Assembly: GCA_905178155.1 (NCBI GenBank)
Contig: CAJINV010000004.1
Coordinates: 4,582,518 to 4,646,517, forward strand
From: Amoebophrya sp. A120
Lineage: Eukaryota; Sar; Dinophyceae; Syndiniales; Amoebophryaceae
DNA: 64,000 nt
Direction: 5' to 3'
The notes beneath the pieces were generated by a model, which did no database searches, was not told the DNA's origin, and saw nothing but the letters and a program-made list of their open reading frames with translations. This document shows, piece by piece, positions 55,893 to 64,000 of the stretch (position 1 is the first letter of the stretch; each line of letters starts with the position of its first letter). Position numbers and translations under genes: made by a program.

Positions 55893-56919
55893 TTTGAATT
55901 TGATGGTGGAGGCGTTGGCAGTGCCAGCGCACAGCGACTGCTCCCTCACCCTCTGGAATGAGAAAAACCTTGCCCGCAGTTGTTGTGCTGGCAAGTAGGT
56001 GCACCTCTACAGCCAGTATGCTTAATTTGCAACTAAGTGAATTAAAGAACAGCTGCTGTCCCCATGGAGTAACAAGTTCGGGTTTGCGAATCACGCAAGC
56101 TTGAGGTAATCAAAAAGCGCCAGGATTTTAAACTCTTCAATAAACGACACAACCTTGCGCCGAAGCGACGTGTTTTTGTTTACAATGAACTTGCCATAGT
56201 ACGAAGATTCCTATGCTGATGCAACCCTGCCTTTCATCCAGCACCGATTCTTGTGATGTATACTAAACATCACCATGTCATCAAGTAGAAGTAGTGCAAA
56301 GTCAAGAGCGAGGTTTTAGTTACGCTGAGGCGGGCCACGACCTGCTCTGATTCCGAGGAATGCATGATCAGTGTCTTCTTTCTCTTGCGATGCGTCCTCT
56401 GGTACACCTTTTCACGAAAGTGTTCTAGACCCGCAGGGTTGCGCTTCCGAATTCGTCTGTGAATCGAGCGAATGGGTGTCGTCCGTGAACAAGGCGTGTT
56501 TCACTGTGTCTTTGGACCACTTAAAGCTGTTTCTGTCCGGAAGCGAGGAGTGCTTGTAAAAATTTCCGTCCTGTTGCGAGAGGCAGAGGGAGACCATTGC
56601 TGAAGGCGGAAATAAAATTTCAGGAGATGACGAACAAAAAAGCGAGACTGAGCGCGCACATCGTAAAAAAAGGTCTACTTCGATATCTTGCTGTAAAGAA
56701 CGATAAGTACCTTCGAAAGCGCACTTTTTTACGAATGAACAAAAGCCGAATCGACCTTTTATTCTAGTAATAAGTCTGCCCACCGTGCAGCTCTCGTTTC
56801 TGGTGTTTCTCACTTGGGAAATTTTTACAAAAGAGAAAATACATAACTCTGTCTCTCTCTCTGTCAGCAAGGAAGATTACGGCGGCCGTTGCGAGCGGCA
56901 TCTGGTCCACAGGACTACC
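55893..56919. other. Intergenic region
   Basis: 1.0 kb with no recognisable gene. An open frame entering the next gene begins upstream at 56785, so the transcript of the 56.9-kb gene probably starts in this interval. Confidence 0.5.
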
Positions 56920-59900
56920 ATGTCATCGGAAAAAGATTCCGTTGCAGGAGGGCGGGACGAGTCGCCCAGCTTGTTAGCGCAGCCCATCACCGACAGTGGG
57001 AAGACGCAGTCTAGTAATATTGATGCAAAAACTTCATCTGGCAGCACACCTCCAGCCTCTGGAGCTTCTTCAAGAGCAGCTGGAACGTCTAGTACCAAGA
57101 AGGACAATAAGCAGCTCAGAGCGTCACCGTCCACCGTTAGTACCACCTCCGTCCTCCGGGCAGAAACTGGAACTACGTCGAGAAAGAATAAAACGGAGCG
57201 AGTACTGGCCAGCACGGCCTCGGTAAGTGGAACAACCGGGGGAGCCGAGAACAATTACGGGGGAGCGGAAGAGCAACAAGATGCTCCTGGTCGAGAGTCT
57301 GCTGCAGAGGCGAGGGCGCGTTTTCGAGGCTCGGTGGAGCATTGGAGCGATATCGACCACGACGGCAGCGCCGAGATGCTGCTACTGAACCAACAGTTTT
57401 CTTTGGACGACAGAAGTACCACAGGCACCAATTTGCCGCCGATCGCTATCACCTCCCAAGTAGAGAGCGAGCCGCGATCCAAGAATATAATGCGCGCAAC
57501 GCCGTCACTCTGGTCGGATGTCACTAGTACACCAACCACAAAAATGGCCGTAGCGGGGCCGCGCAAAATGCGGGGGCTGTTGTCTCTGCACAGCGACCGG
57601 GGCGTTGCAGGCGGGGTGTCGGTGGCGACCACAGGAGTTGGTGGCTATGAACGGACAAAATACAATTTGACCCCAGAGCGAGCATATAGTGTTTCACTCG
57701 GTGAGTGGCGAAAGCGCAAATCTGTATGCTGAAAATGTTTCTCATGCGCAGACCCATGAAAAGCAGCTTCGATTACTGTTTTGAGATATGTGATGCTCCA
57801 ATCCGCATGGTATGTAGTGAGGTCACGAACGTTCTAACCTAGCGGTTTTTTTTGCCATGTCTTATGCAAAACGACCGGCAGTTTTCAATCGGCCGGAGGT
57901 GTTTTCGGACATAAAAGATTTCCATTTATCAATCGGGCGCGGCTTTGATATCAAACAAGCCCGAGCCAATTCTATCGATTCCCGATTGGCAAAAGGGGCG
58001 CCCTTCCGAGGCTCCCGGCGCACCTATTTCCGTCGATTTGGGCCGCCCAAAAGGGGGCGCCAAGAAAATGCAAAGACGACAAAAACCTTGAATCCGCATG
58101 GTATGGGCCCCATTTTGGCCAACTTTTGGAGGGCGCAAAGCCGGCCGCCGAAGTCTGGCATTTGTAACGCGGGGAACAGCCCGAAAAGTGCGACTGTTCA
58201 ACAAAAAAAACCCAAAGAAGCAAACTCCGCAAAAATCTGAGAGCCAATCCGCATGCTATGGGCCCGATTCGGGGCGCCCATAGGGTCGGCCCTGGCGGAG
58301 GCCCTAGCGGGGCCATAGCATGCGGGGAAGGTTTCCGGACTTGGGAGACACAAAGGCGGAGGTCTGTAGCTGTGAGCTTTACCAGCCGCGACACCATGCG
58401 GTCGAACATTATGCGCGACGGAATACTCGAGGCAAAAAACGCGACTACGTTGCTCATTAGTGAAATGCGTGGGAACACCAGTAAGGCAAATGGGGGCGGT
58501 CAGTCAAAAAAACCGCCTTGACCTCACTACCCCCGCTGAGGCGGCTATTATTGGCACGCTAGACCTGTGATGCTGCTGCAGCACTAGCTAAGCACCACTA
58601 CACTGAAAGCCCAAATTTGTCATGCGCAACAGCCGAAGCCTGGTGATTTGTCTAGCAGATTTCCCATCTTGACTCCGGTGTGGGGACGTTTCTCCTCAGG
58701 ATACAACGGTGGCGACCACAGGAGGAGTTGGTGGCACGACCAGGACAACATCAGCCGCGACGGCGAGGGGAGCTGTTTCCAAGGATCGCGGTGGTCGGAA
58801 GAAAGACAGAGCGGCAGAAGAAATAGCGTCTGACGGAGATCACAAAAGCGGAGGTGCGGCGACCGGGAGTCCTACTAGTCCAGCGTCGACTCCTCGGGGC
58901 GAGAAAAAGAAGAACAAAGAAAAGCACAAGAAGGAGACACACAAAGACAAGAGGCGCGTCGAGGTTGGAGGCGAGCCGGATGGTCCTCGCGCAGGGCGGA
59001 AAAGTCCGCAGATAGTAAGCGACGCGGAAGTACTTGTGGATCATCATGATGAACTACATGTTGATCAAGGTGTCTTCACAACATTTGGAGATCATGAGAA
59101 CAAGTCGGGCGAGGAAAGCCGGCACGGTCAGGGACTCGACTTGGCGAAGGTGAAGGTCATGGGGATGATGAGTACTTTGAAAAGGGGATTTGTCAAGCGC
59201 CTGCACATCCGGGACTCCCTCGCGCGGGGCTCGGACTTGAGTACCGCGAGCCAGCGCCAGGAGAGGGAGGAAGCGGATCACCGCAACCGGTTTTTCCAAA
59301 ACTTGCTACGAACCCGCCACCACTACGACATGGATCTCTTCGACCATGGGCAGCTCGGAGCAGTCGGAGCAGGTGGACGGGACCCCCGCCAGCTGGGCCC
59401 CCGGGCTTTGTCGGCGTCCTCTGGAGCGTCCAGTCAGAAAGACTCCACGACCGTCGGAGCAGGGCGTCACTCTCAACAGCAGCACACTTCATCCACGACC
59501 ACCCGGCAGCAGCTCTACAATGCTGGTGGGTCGTTTTCACCCGGGGAACTGCGCCGCGACCATCATGGGGAGTCTCCGTTGGACCTCCATGGAGGTGGCG
59601 ATGTGGAAGGTATGGCCGCCCGCGGTGACCTGCTGGACGACGAGGACGTTGCAGCGGCCGCGCAACTCCTGCAGGCCCGGCAGAACCGCCGGGCAACAAC
59701 CTGGTCCCGGGCTTACATCTTCTTTGTCCGCCACTTGTCGCCCGGGCGCTTGCCCCTGCTGTACATGCTTCGTTTTTACGCGGTGTACAACATTTTCGCG
59801 GTGATTTTCTGCGACACCCTCCTGCTCATCTGCCCCGTGTCGCCCAAGGCGGAGCTGAACACATTGAACACCATCCGGGACACCTCGCGCCGAATCAGCT

Positions 59901-62810
59901 GCATGATATCCTGTGCAAAAGTATCGTACTCATATAAATGCAAGTCTTGCATTGCAAATCTTGTTCCCAAGGCAAATCTGCATTACAAATCTTATTTCTC
60001 ATCATGCTGAGGAAATTTGTAATGCATTTATACGAGTGCGATACCATACTTTTGCAAGTCATACATGACCTGCGGCGACGATTACAGTCAGACGACAGAA
60101 CAAGCAGGAGGTGTGGTCTCATCACCATCTACTCTTGGCCAAGCTAGTACAGCTAGTGCACCTCCTACTGCTGCTGCCGCTACATCCACCGCAAGAACTA
60201 CAGCGACCTCGGGTGAAGCGCCGGATCCTGACGTGAACAAAGGCCCCTCTAGTTCTTCATCCTTCGCGACAACAAGAACCACATCAAGAGCCTACAATTC
60301 TTTGCAGGATGAAAAAAGAATAAGAAACACTGAAGACAACAACTTTGACGCGGCAACCGACGAGGAAGAGGATCAAGTCACCACGGCAATGGAACTAGAT
60401 TACAACGGGGACCCGATTATTATGGCGTAGTTCTCAAACGTTACATTCTCAACTGTTACACGATTTGACATGCAAAATCAAGATCAACATCCACAGGGTG
60501 AAGCGACTTCGCATGACAAATTCCCGGAGGGCTAAACAGCATTTAAAAAAATCTGTGCGGAACTTGTAATGCTAGAGGTGCAATTGTCCCCCTTTGATTT
60601 TTGCTATTCTTGCATTGCAAATTCATGTAACAGTTGAGAGTGTAACGATTGAGAGTCTCATAATTATCTCAACGAGGAGGAGATCAGCACCACCTCCCAG
60701 AAGATCGTCCTCTTTCCTCCTGTCGTCCGATGAGACAAAGACGAATGGAGCAGCTGCTGCTTCTACTGCTGATGGCGCAACTATTCGGGGAAATGAAATT
60801 CTTCGCCCAAAAGCGTTCGCTTCGTCTAGTACTACTGGAGCGGGGGACACCGGTGCTGGTACAGCAACTTCAAGCGATCATCTCGAGGACCAAAGTAAGG
60901 CCGCGGCGGGGGCGTCTATTTCGCTACTCTCCACGACAAACAAACATCAAGGTCAAGCTGCAAATAAGGGAGCCGAAACTACTGCCACCAAAGATTCGGC
61001 TGCGGTTTCAAGATCTGAAAGTGTTTCGGGTGAACAAGATGAAGTCGAACATGAAGGGCAGGAGCAGGAGCAGGGTGCAAACGAAATTACATCTGCCAGC
61101 GGATTGGAATCGTTCTGGAAACAAGTGACGGCCGATGAGTTGAAAAACGAGGATATGTGGAAGCGGTACCAGTTCTACGTGAAGGAGCTCGAGCACCACA
61201 CAGGTTTGATTCACCATTGCCGCTGGATGACGGTATGCCTTGCAAAAACATCGCACTCGTAAGTGAATGCGATACTGCATCATGACAGACGTGTTATGCT
61301 ACCTGGTCATACTTGAGAAATTACATTTTTGCTTCATCTGAGAGGATTTCTCATGCAATGAATGTTCATGTTGAAGTTTTGATTATAAGTAAATGGATGC
61401 GAATTATGCGATACAATTTTGCAATGCATAGAGGGGATTCAGCTGCTACCTGCCCGAAGCGGCGAGCAGTGAGCAAGCGTTCGCTATCGAGGGCGCGAAC
61501 TGCCTGCTCGGCCCGCTCCGCTGGGCGAGTCTCGCCGCGCCCCAGTTCGCGCTGATGATTACCGCCATCATGTCTCTGGGGGAAATGCAGTGCTCGGACG
61601 GGTACATATCCAGGAAAAAACACCCATCCCCATCCAATTTGTCATGCAAAACATGCATAAAATCCACTATTTGTCCTGGACAAGATGGATGGGGATGGGT
61701 GTTTTTTCCTGGATACTACATCGCGATCAGCTACAAGTCGATGTGGCACCCGTTTTCCGCGCACGACGCGATTCCCCTGCTGCCCTACAATCTGATGCAG
61801 TCCTTCTTTGTGCTGGCGCTGACCGGGATATCCCCTGAAAATTAACCATCCCCATCCACGCTGTGCATGACAAACACGTGATTTTATGTATGTTTTGCAT
61901 GACAAAGTGGATGGGGATGGTTAATTTTCAGGGAATATGGGAGAATGTTTGGTCTGGTGTTCGATGTCTTGCGGATGCAGGACACGGAGACGAAGATGCG
62001 GGAGCTCCAAGACCACCCGGACGGCGTCCACTTCGAGGACTTTGCGAAGCACCAAAAAATAATGCGGTCCATCTTCGAGGGCCATCCCGTGTTCCAAATT
62101 TCGGGCAGTGTCTGCCAGGTGCTTTTCTTAGCCTACTTTCTGCTATGAGATTGCACGACAACTTCCCTACCCCCTCCCCCTCATTTGTATTGCATGAACA
62201 GCAGTACAAACGCCAGCGACCTTGGAGCTTGTGCGTGACAAACTTATGTACCTACTGTAGTACTATTTGGGCTCTCGAAACTTGTCATGCAAACAGTGCC
62301 ACAAGGCAGTGGCTGGATTTGGGATTTTGCATGACAAATGAGGGGGGAGGGGGGAGTTGTGCACTCTCATATCTGCTCGCGTTGCGGGCGGAGAAGCTGC
62401 GGGTGTGGGAGTTGGCGGACATGTCGTCGAGCGACGAGGACGAGGAGGTGCTCGATGAGAACGAGTTTTTGGAGCACATGTCGCTGTTGAAGAAAAACCA
62501 GCCGCGTCTGCAGCGGCAGCACGCAAACAAGCGCGACACCTTGACGCTGCAAAGCCTGGCATCGACGACGACCTCCACGGTGTCGGTTGCAGGAGTAGTG
62601 CCAGGAGCAGCTGGAAGTGTCCTGGTTGCAGCAGGAGCAGCAGCTCGGGAAGGCAGTAGTGCGAAAGAATCAGCTCCACCGACAGGCGCTGCTTCCACGA
62701 CCGCGTCATTGCCAACGCAACAGAAAAGGATGGGGTTCGCAGGTGTGGTAAGGCCGGAAGGAGAACAAGCAGTGGCAGAAGACGGAGAACAGGTCAGGAT
62801 GGTGCAATAG
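56920..62810 (+). CDS. Multi-pass membrane protein of unknown function
   Basis: The N-terminal half is Ser/Thr/Gly-rich and polar; the C-terminal half is membrane-embedded. After a basic stretch (EKKKNKEKHKKETHKDKRR near 58900) come hydrophobic spans LPLLYMLRFYAVYNIFAVIF with CDTLLLIC (about 59749-59830), AAPQFALMITAIMSL (about 61537), LLPYNLMQSFFVLALTG (about 61778-61828), and SGSVCQVLFLAYFLLAL (62104-62143 joined to 62377 on). An acidic tail SSSDEDEEVLDENEF follows. Seven TIR introns interrupt it (57646, 59907, 60421, 61234, 61607, 61829, 62144), and no GT-AG intron is needed. Excision of each gives one continuous reading frame, which is the evidence for a single gene. I do not recognise the family; a channel, transporter or receptor are all possible. 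The start is taken at 56920 (MSSEKDSVAGG) although the frame is open from 56785. Confidence 0.68.
57646..58703. mobile_element. Family 2 introner expanded to 1.06 kb, 56.9-kb gene
   Basis: The right end GTGTGGGGACGTTTCTCCTC AGGATA is a family-2 tip. Interior family-2 sequence is present on both sides (ATGCTGAAAATGTTTCTCAT at 57728). The left tip TATGAACGGACAAAATACAA is diverged. A nested GC-rich block lies within. The exon motif GGTGGCGACCACAGGA..GTTGGTGGC flanks it at 57621-57645 and 58708-58735. Removal of the element plus 5 nt keeps the frame. Confidence 0.72.
57815..58529. mobile_element. GC-rich element nested in the 57.6-kb introner
   Basis: Left TAGTGAGGTCACG followed by a GCGGTTTTTTTT block; right end AAAAAAACCGCCTTGACCTC ACTA, its complement. 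The cargo includes repeats of TCCGCATG.TATGGGCCC (58096, 58249) and the inverse GGCCATAGCATGCGGGG (58310). Exact ends and TSD are unclear. Confidence 0.65.
59907..60063. mobile_element. Introner, family 1, 56.9-kb gene
   Basis: 157 bp. Left TATCCTGTGCAAAAGTATCG, right end GCGATACCATACTTTTGCAA then GTCATA. The TSD CATGA is perfect at 59902-59906 and 60064-60068. Removal gives RRISC-MTCGDDYSQ. Confidence 0.92.
60421..60662. mobile_element. Introner, family 8, 56.9-kb gene
   Basis: 242 bp, the same length as the copy at 49692. Left TATGGCGTAGTTCTCAAACG, right end GAGTGTAACGATTGAGAGTC then TCATA. The TSD ATTAT is perfect at 60416-60420 and 60663-60667. Removal gives YNGDPI-ISTRRRSAP. Confidence 0.92.
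61234..61430. mobile_element. Introner, family 1 (diverged), 56.9-kb gene
   Basis: 197 bp. Left TATGCCTTGCAAAAACATCG, right end TGCGATACAATTTTGCAATG CATA. TSD GACGG/GAGGG (4 of 5). Removal gives HHCRWMT-GFSCYLPEAA. Confidence 0.82.
61607..61715. mobile_element. Introner, family 4 (minimal, 109 bp), 56.9-kb gene
   Basis: Left TATCCAGGAAAAAACACCCA, right end the exact complement; the TIRs extend about 30 bp. TSD GTACA/CTACA (4 of 5). Removal gives CSDGY-IAISYKSMW. Confidence 0.9.
61829..61937. mobile_element. Introner, family 10 (minimal, 109 bp), 56.9-kb gene
   Basis: Left TATCCCCTGAAAATTAACCA, right end TGGTTAATTTTCAGGGAATA. TSD CGGGA/TGGGA (4 of 5). Removal gives VLALTG-RMFGLVFDV. Its interior (GATTTTATGTATGTTTTGCA) matches the complement of the family-4 interior although the tips differ. 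Confidence 0.9.
62144..62371. mobile_element. Introner, family 6, 56.9-kb gene
   Basis: 228 bp. Left TATGAGATTGCACGACAACT then CCCTACCCCCTCCCCCTC; right end GGGGGAGTTGTGCACTCTCATA. The TSD TCTGC is perfect at 62139-62143 and 62372-62376. Removal gives LAYFL-LALRAEKLRV, keeping a membrane span intact. Confidence 0.92.
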
Positions 62811-63814
62811 ACACTTCTTGACAAATGCTTTTACAACTTTTGTGAAAGTTATTCTTGTTTTTCGAGAATCATCTCCTGGGTCATGTAGTGTGGACGACGG
62901 GAAGACTTGTAGAATAATGAAGAACAGGAAGAAATGTCATTACCAACCTCAGCGCCGCTGTTATACTTTTTGTTGTCAATATGCCGGCTGAGTCTTCAAT
63001 TTTTCAATGCTGATCAAAGTTTCAAAAACATTGCGTCTACATTCGGCAGTTCTACTTGTTCAATCTTGTTTCCATACAAGCACTCGCACACGACGTCGTG
63101 GACAATAAGAAAACGCCTTGTACGATATCCAGACGAAGGACAAGAACGACAGAAAATAAAGATTAGCGAAGGCACGACTTCTTCCCGCCCTCTGTTCTCC
63201 TCACTACCGTTTGCACGCGCAGCGCAGTGAGGCGCAAACAGTCGTGAGTCGTCCCCCGCAAACAACGCCTACAAATTTTCTGGTGTGCGAAACAAAACGA
63301 GGCTGCATCTGCATGTCGTGGTTGATCGACGAACTTGAACACGAAGCAAGAAGTGATTTTTTTTGTAGACGTTGACGTGATTATTATCGTGATATTCCCT
63401 GAGGCTACTAGTGAGGAAAAAGCACTTTTATACGAGAGAAATAGAGAGCTGGTTCGTCGACAGAGTGGTTTCGCCGCTGCAAAAACGCGCTCTGTAGTTT
63501 TGTTGTCGCTTCTTTTCGCCTTCTTACTACAGCTGCTACTTCTACATCAAAAATTTTGATTGAGTCATTTAGTAGGTCAATGATCTTCGCTTCTATGGTC
63601 TTTCTCAGACGGGTAGTTGTCTTACCGCGAGGAAGGTGTCTATCAGTTGTTCCTTGCATGTTTGAGTACAACGTCAAAGAGAGAGGGAGCCGTAGTTCTA
63701 GTACCAGAATATAGGTCAGAAGGTCCTCGGCCGCTGAAGCCGAAACAAGCGGGACCACGAGGACAACACGACAAATATTCAAATCATCCCAGCGCTAAAC
63801 ACAGCCCGGCTAAT
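62811..63814. other. Intergenic region
   Basis: 1.0 kb, no supported gene; short open frames only. It presumably contains the promoter and leader of the gene starting at 63815. Confidence 0.5.
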
Positions 63815-64000
63815 ATGTCGGGAACAACTTTCGGCGGTGGAAACGCGTCGCCTTTTGGCGGCGACGTTTTCGAGGTGCAGTGGAAGATGCGAAACCTGTT
63901 CCAGCAGTTGGATGTGCAGCAGCAACAGCAGGCGTCCAGTGGGAAAAAGGGCACCAAAACCGTGCACCAGATGCGGCTGTGCTACCAGATGTCGCAACTG
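63815..64000 (+). CDS. N-terminal fragment of an unknown protein (runs off the window)
   Basis: The open frame from ATG at 63815 continues to the end: MSGTTFGGGNASPFGGDVFE, then a segment with VQWKMRNLFQQLDVQQQQQ and VHQMRLCYQMSQL. The Gly-rich start, short Gln run and codon use resemble the other genes here. Too little is visible to name a family. Confidence 0.5.
   Translation, partial: MSGTTFGGGNASPFGGDVFEVQWKMRNLFQQLDVQQQQQASSGKKGTKTVHQMRLCYQMSQL

Noticed and set aside
1-64000. Dinoflagellate spliced-leader relics and tRNA or rRNA genes
   Set aside because: I looked for spliced-leader-like strings and for cloverleaf or rRNA core sequences and saw none I could support by eye.

Overview
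The window is nuclear DNA of a eukaryote, most likely an alveolate close to the parasitic dinoflagellate Amoebophrya (Syndiniales). That assignment is an inference from gene structure, not from a marker gene. Genes are long and split by many short introns, proteins carry long Ser/Thr/Ala/Gly/Gln-rich stretches, and most introns in the busiest genes are terminal-inverted-repeat (TIR) elements of the introner type. No tRNA, rRNA, CRISPR array, bacterial operon or dinoflagellate spliced leader was seen.

Layout: 3-8166 (+) multi-KH RNA-binding protein, 5' end outside the window; 10477-24716 (+) cohesin subunit SMC1; 25528-29501 (+) unknown protein with one membrane segment; 29754-32400 a tandem duplication with minus-strand coding remnants; 35856-42213 (+) USP10-like deubiquitinase; 44230-44811 (+) small basic, probably mitochondrial protein; 45596-55892 (+) large low-complexity protein; 56920-62810 (+) multi-pass membrane protein; 63815-end (+) start of another gene. 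Apart from the duplicated 29.7-32.4 kb pair, every supported gene is on the plus strand.

Two intron classes coexist. One is ordinary GT-AG introns of 65-450 nt without TIRs. The other is TIR elements, mostly 109-331 bp, that begin TAT and end ATA and are flanked by 5-bp target-site duplications (TSDs). I count 25 in SMC1 alone. Removing the element plus one TSD copy restores the reading frame and, in SMC1, conserved residues such as the Walker A loop. The TSD sequences are unrelated and only one would allow a GT-AG boundary, so these introns must be removed at non-canonical boundaries. At least ten tip families can be told apart, yet they share an internal motif (GCATGACAAATTT or its complement).

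The most unusual part is a size ladder of these elements. Some are nested in one another (17632-17945, 19182-20933, 57646-58703). Some carry 0.7-1.6 kb of GC-rich, palindrome-rich cargo without a recognisable transposase (1297-2423, 19256-20838, 51995-52974, 53046-54190, 54258-55381, 57646-58703). Four of the cargo elements lie inside in-frame tandem micro-duplications of the host exon, and at 51.9-55.4 kb three stacked elements separate four copies of one exon segment.

The identified genes (SMC1, USP10-like, KH protein) are housekeeping genes with no evident shared pathway. Introner load differs greatly between neighbours: 25 in SMC1, 8 and 7 in the two low-complexity genes, 2 in the KH gene, 1 in the 25.5-kb gene and none in the USP10-like gene.
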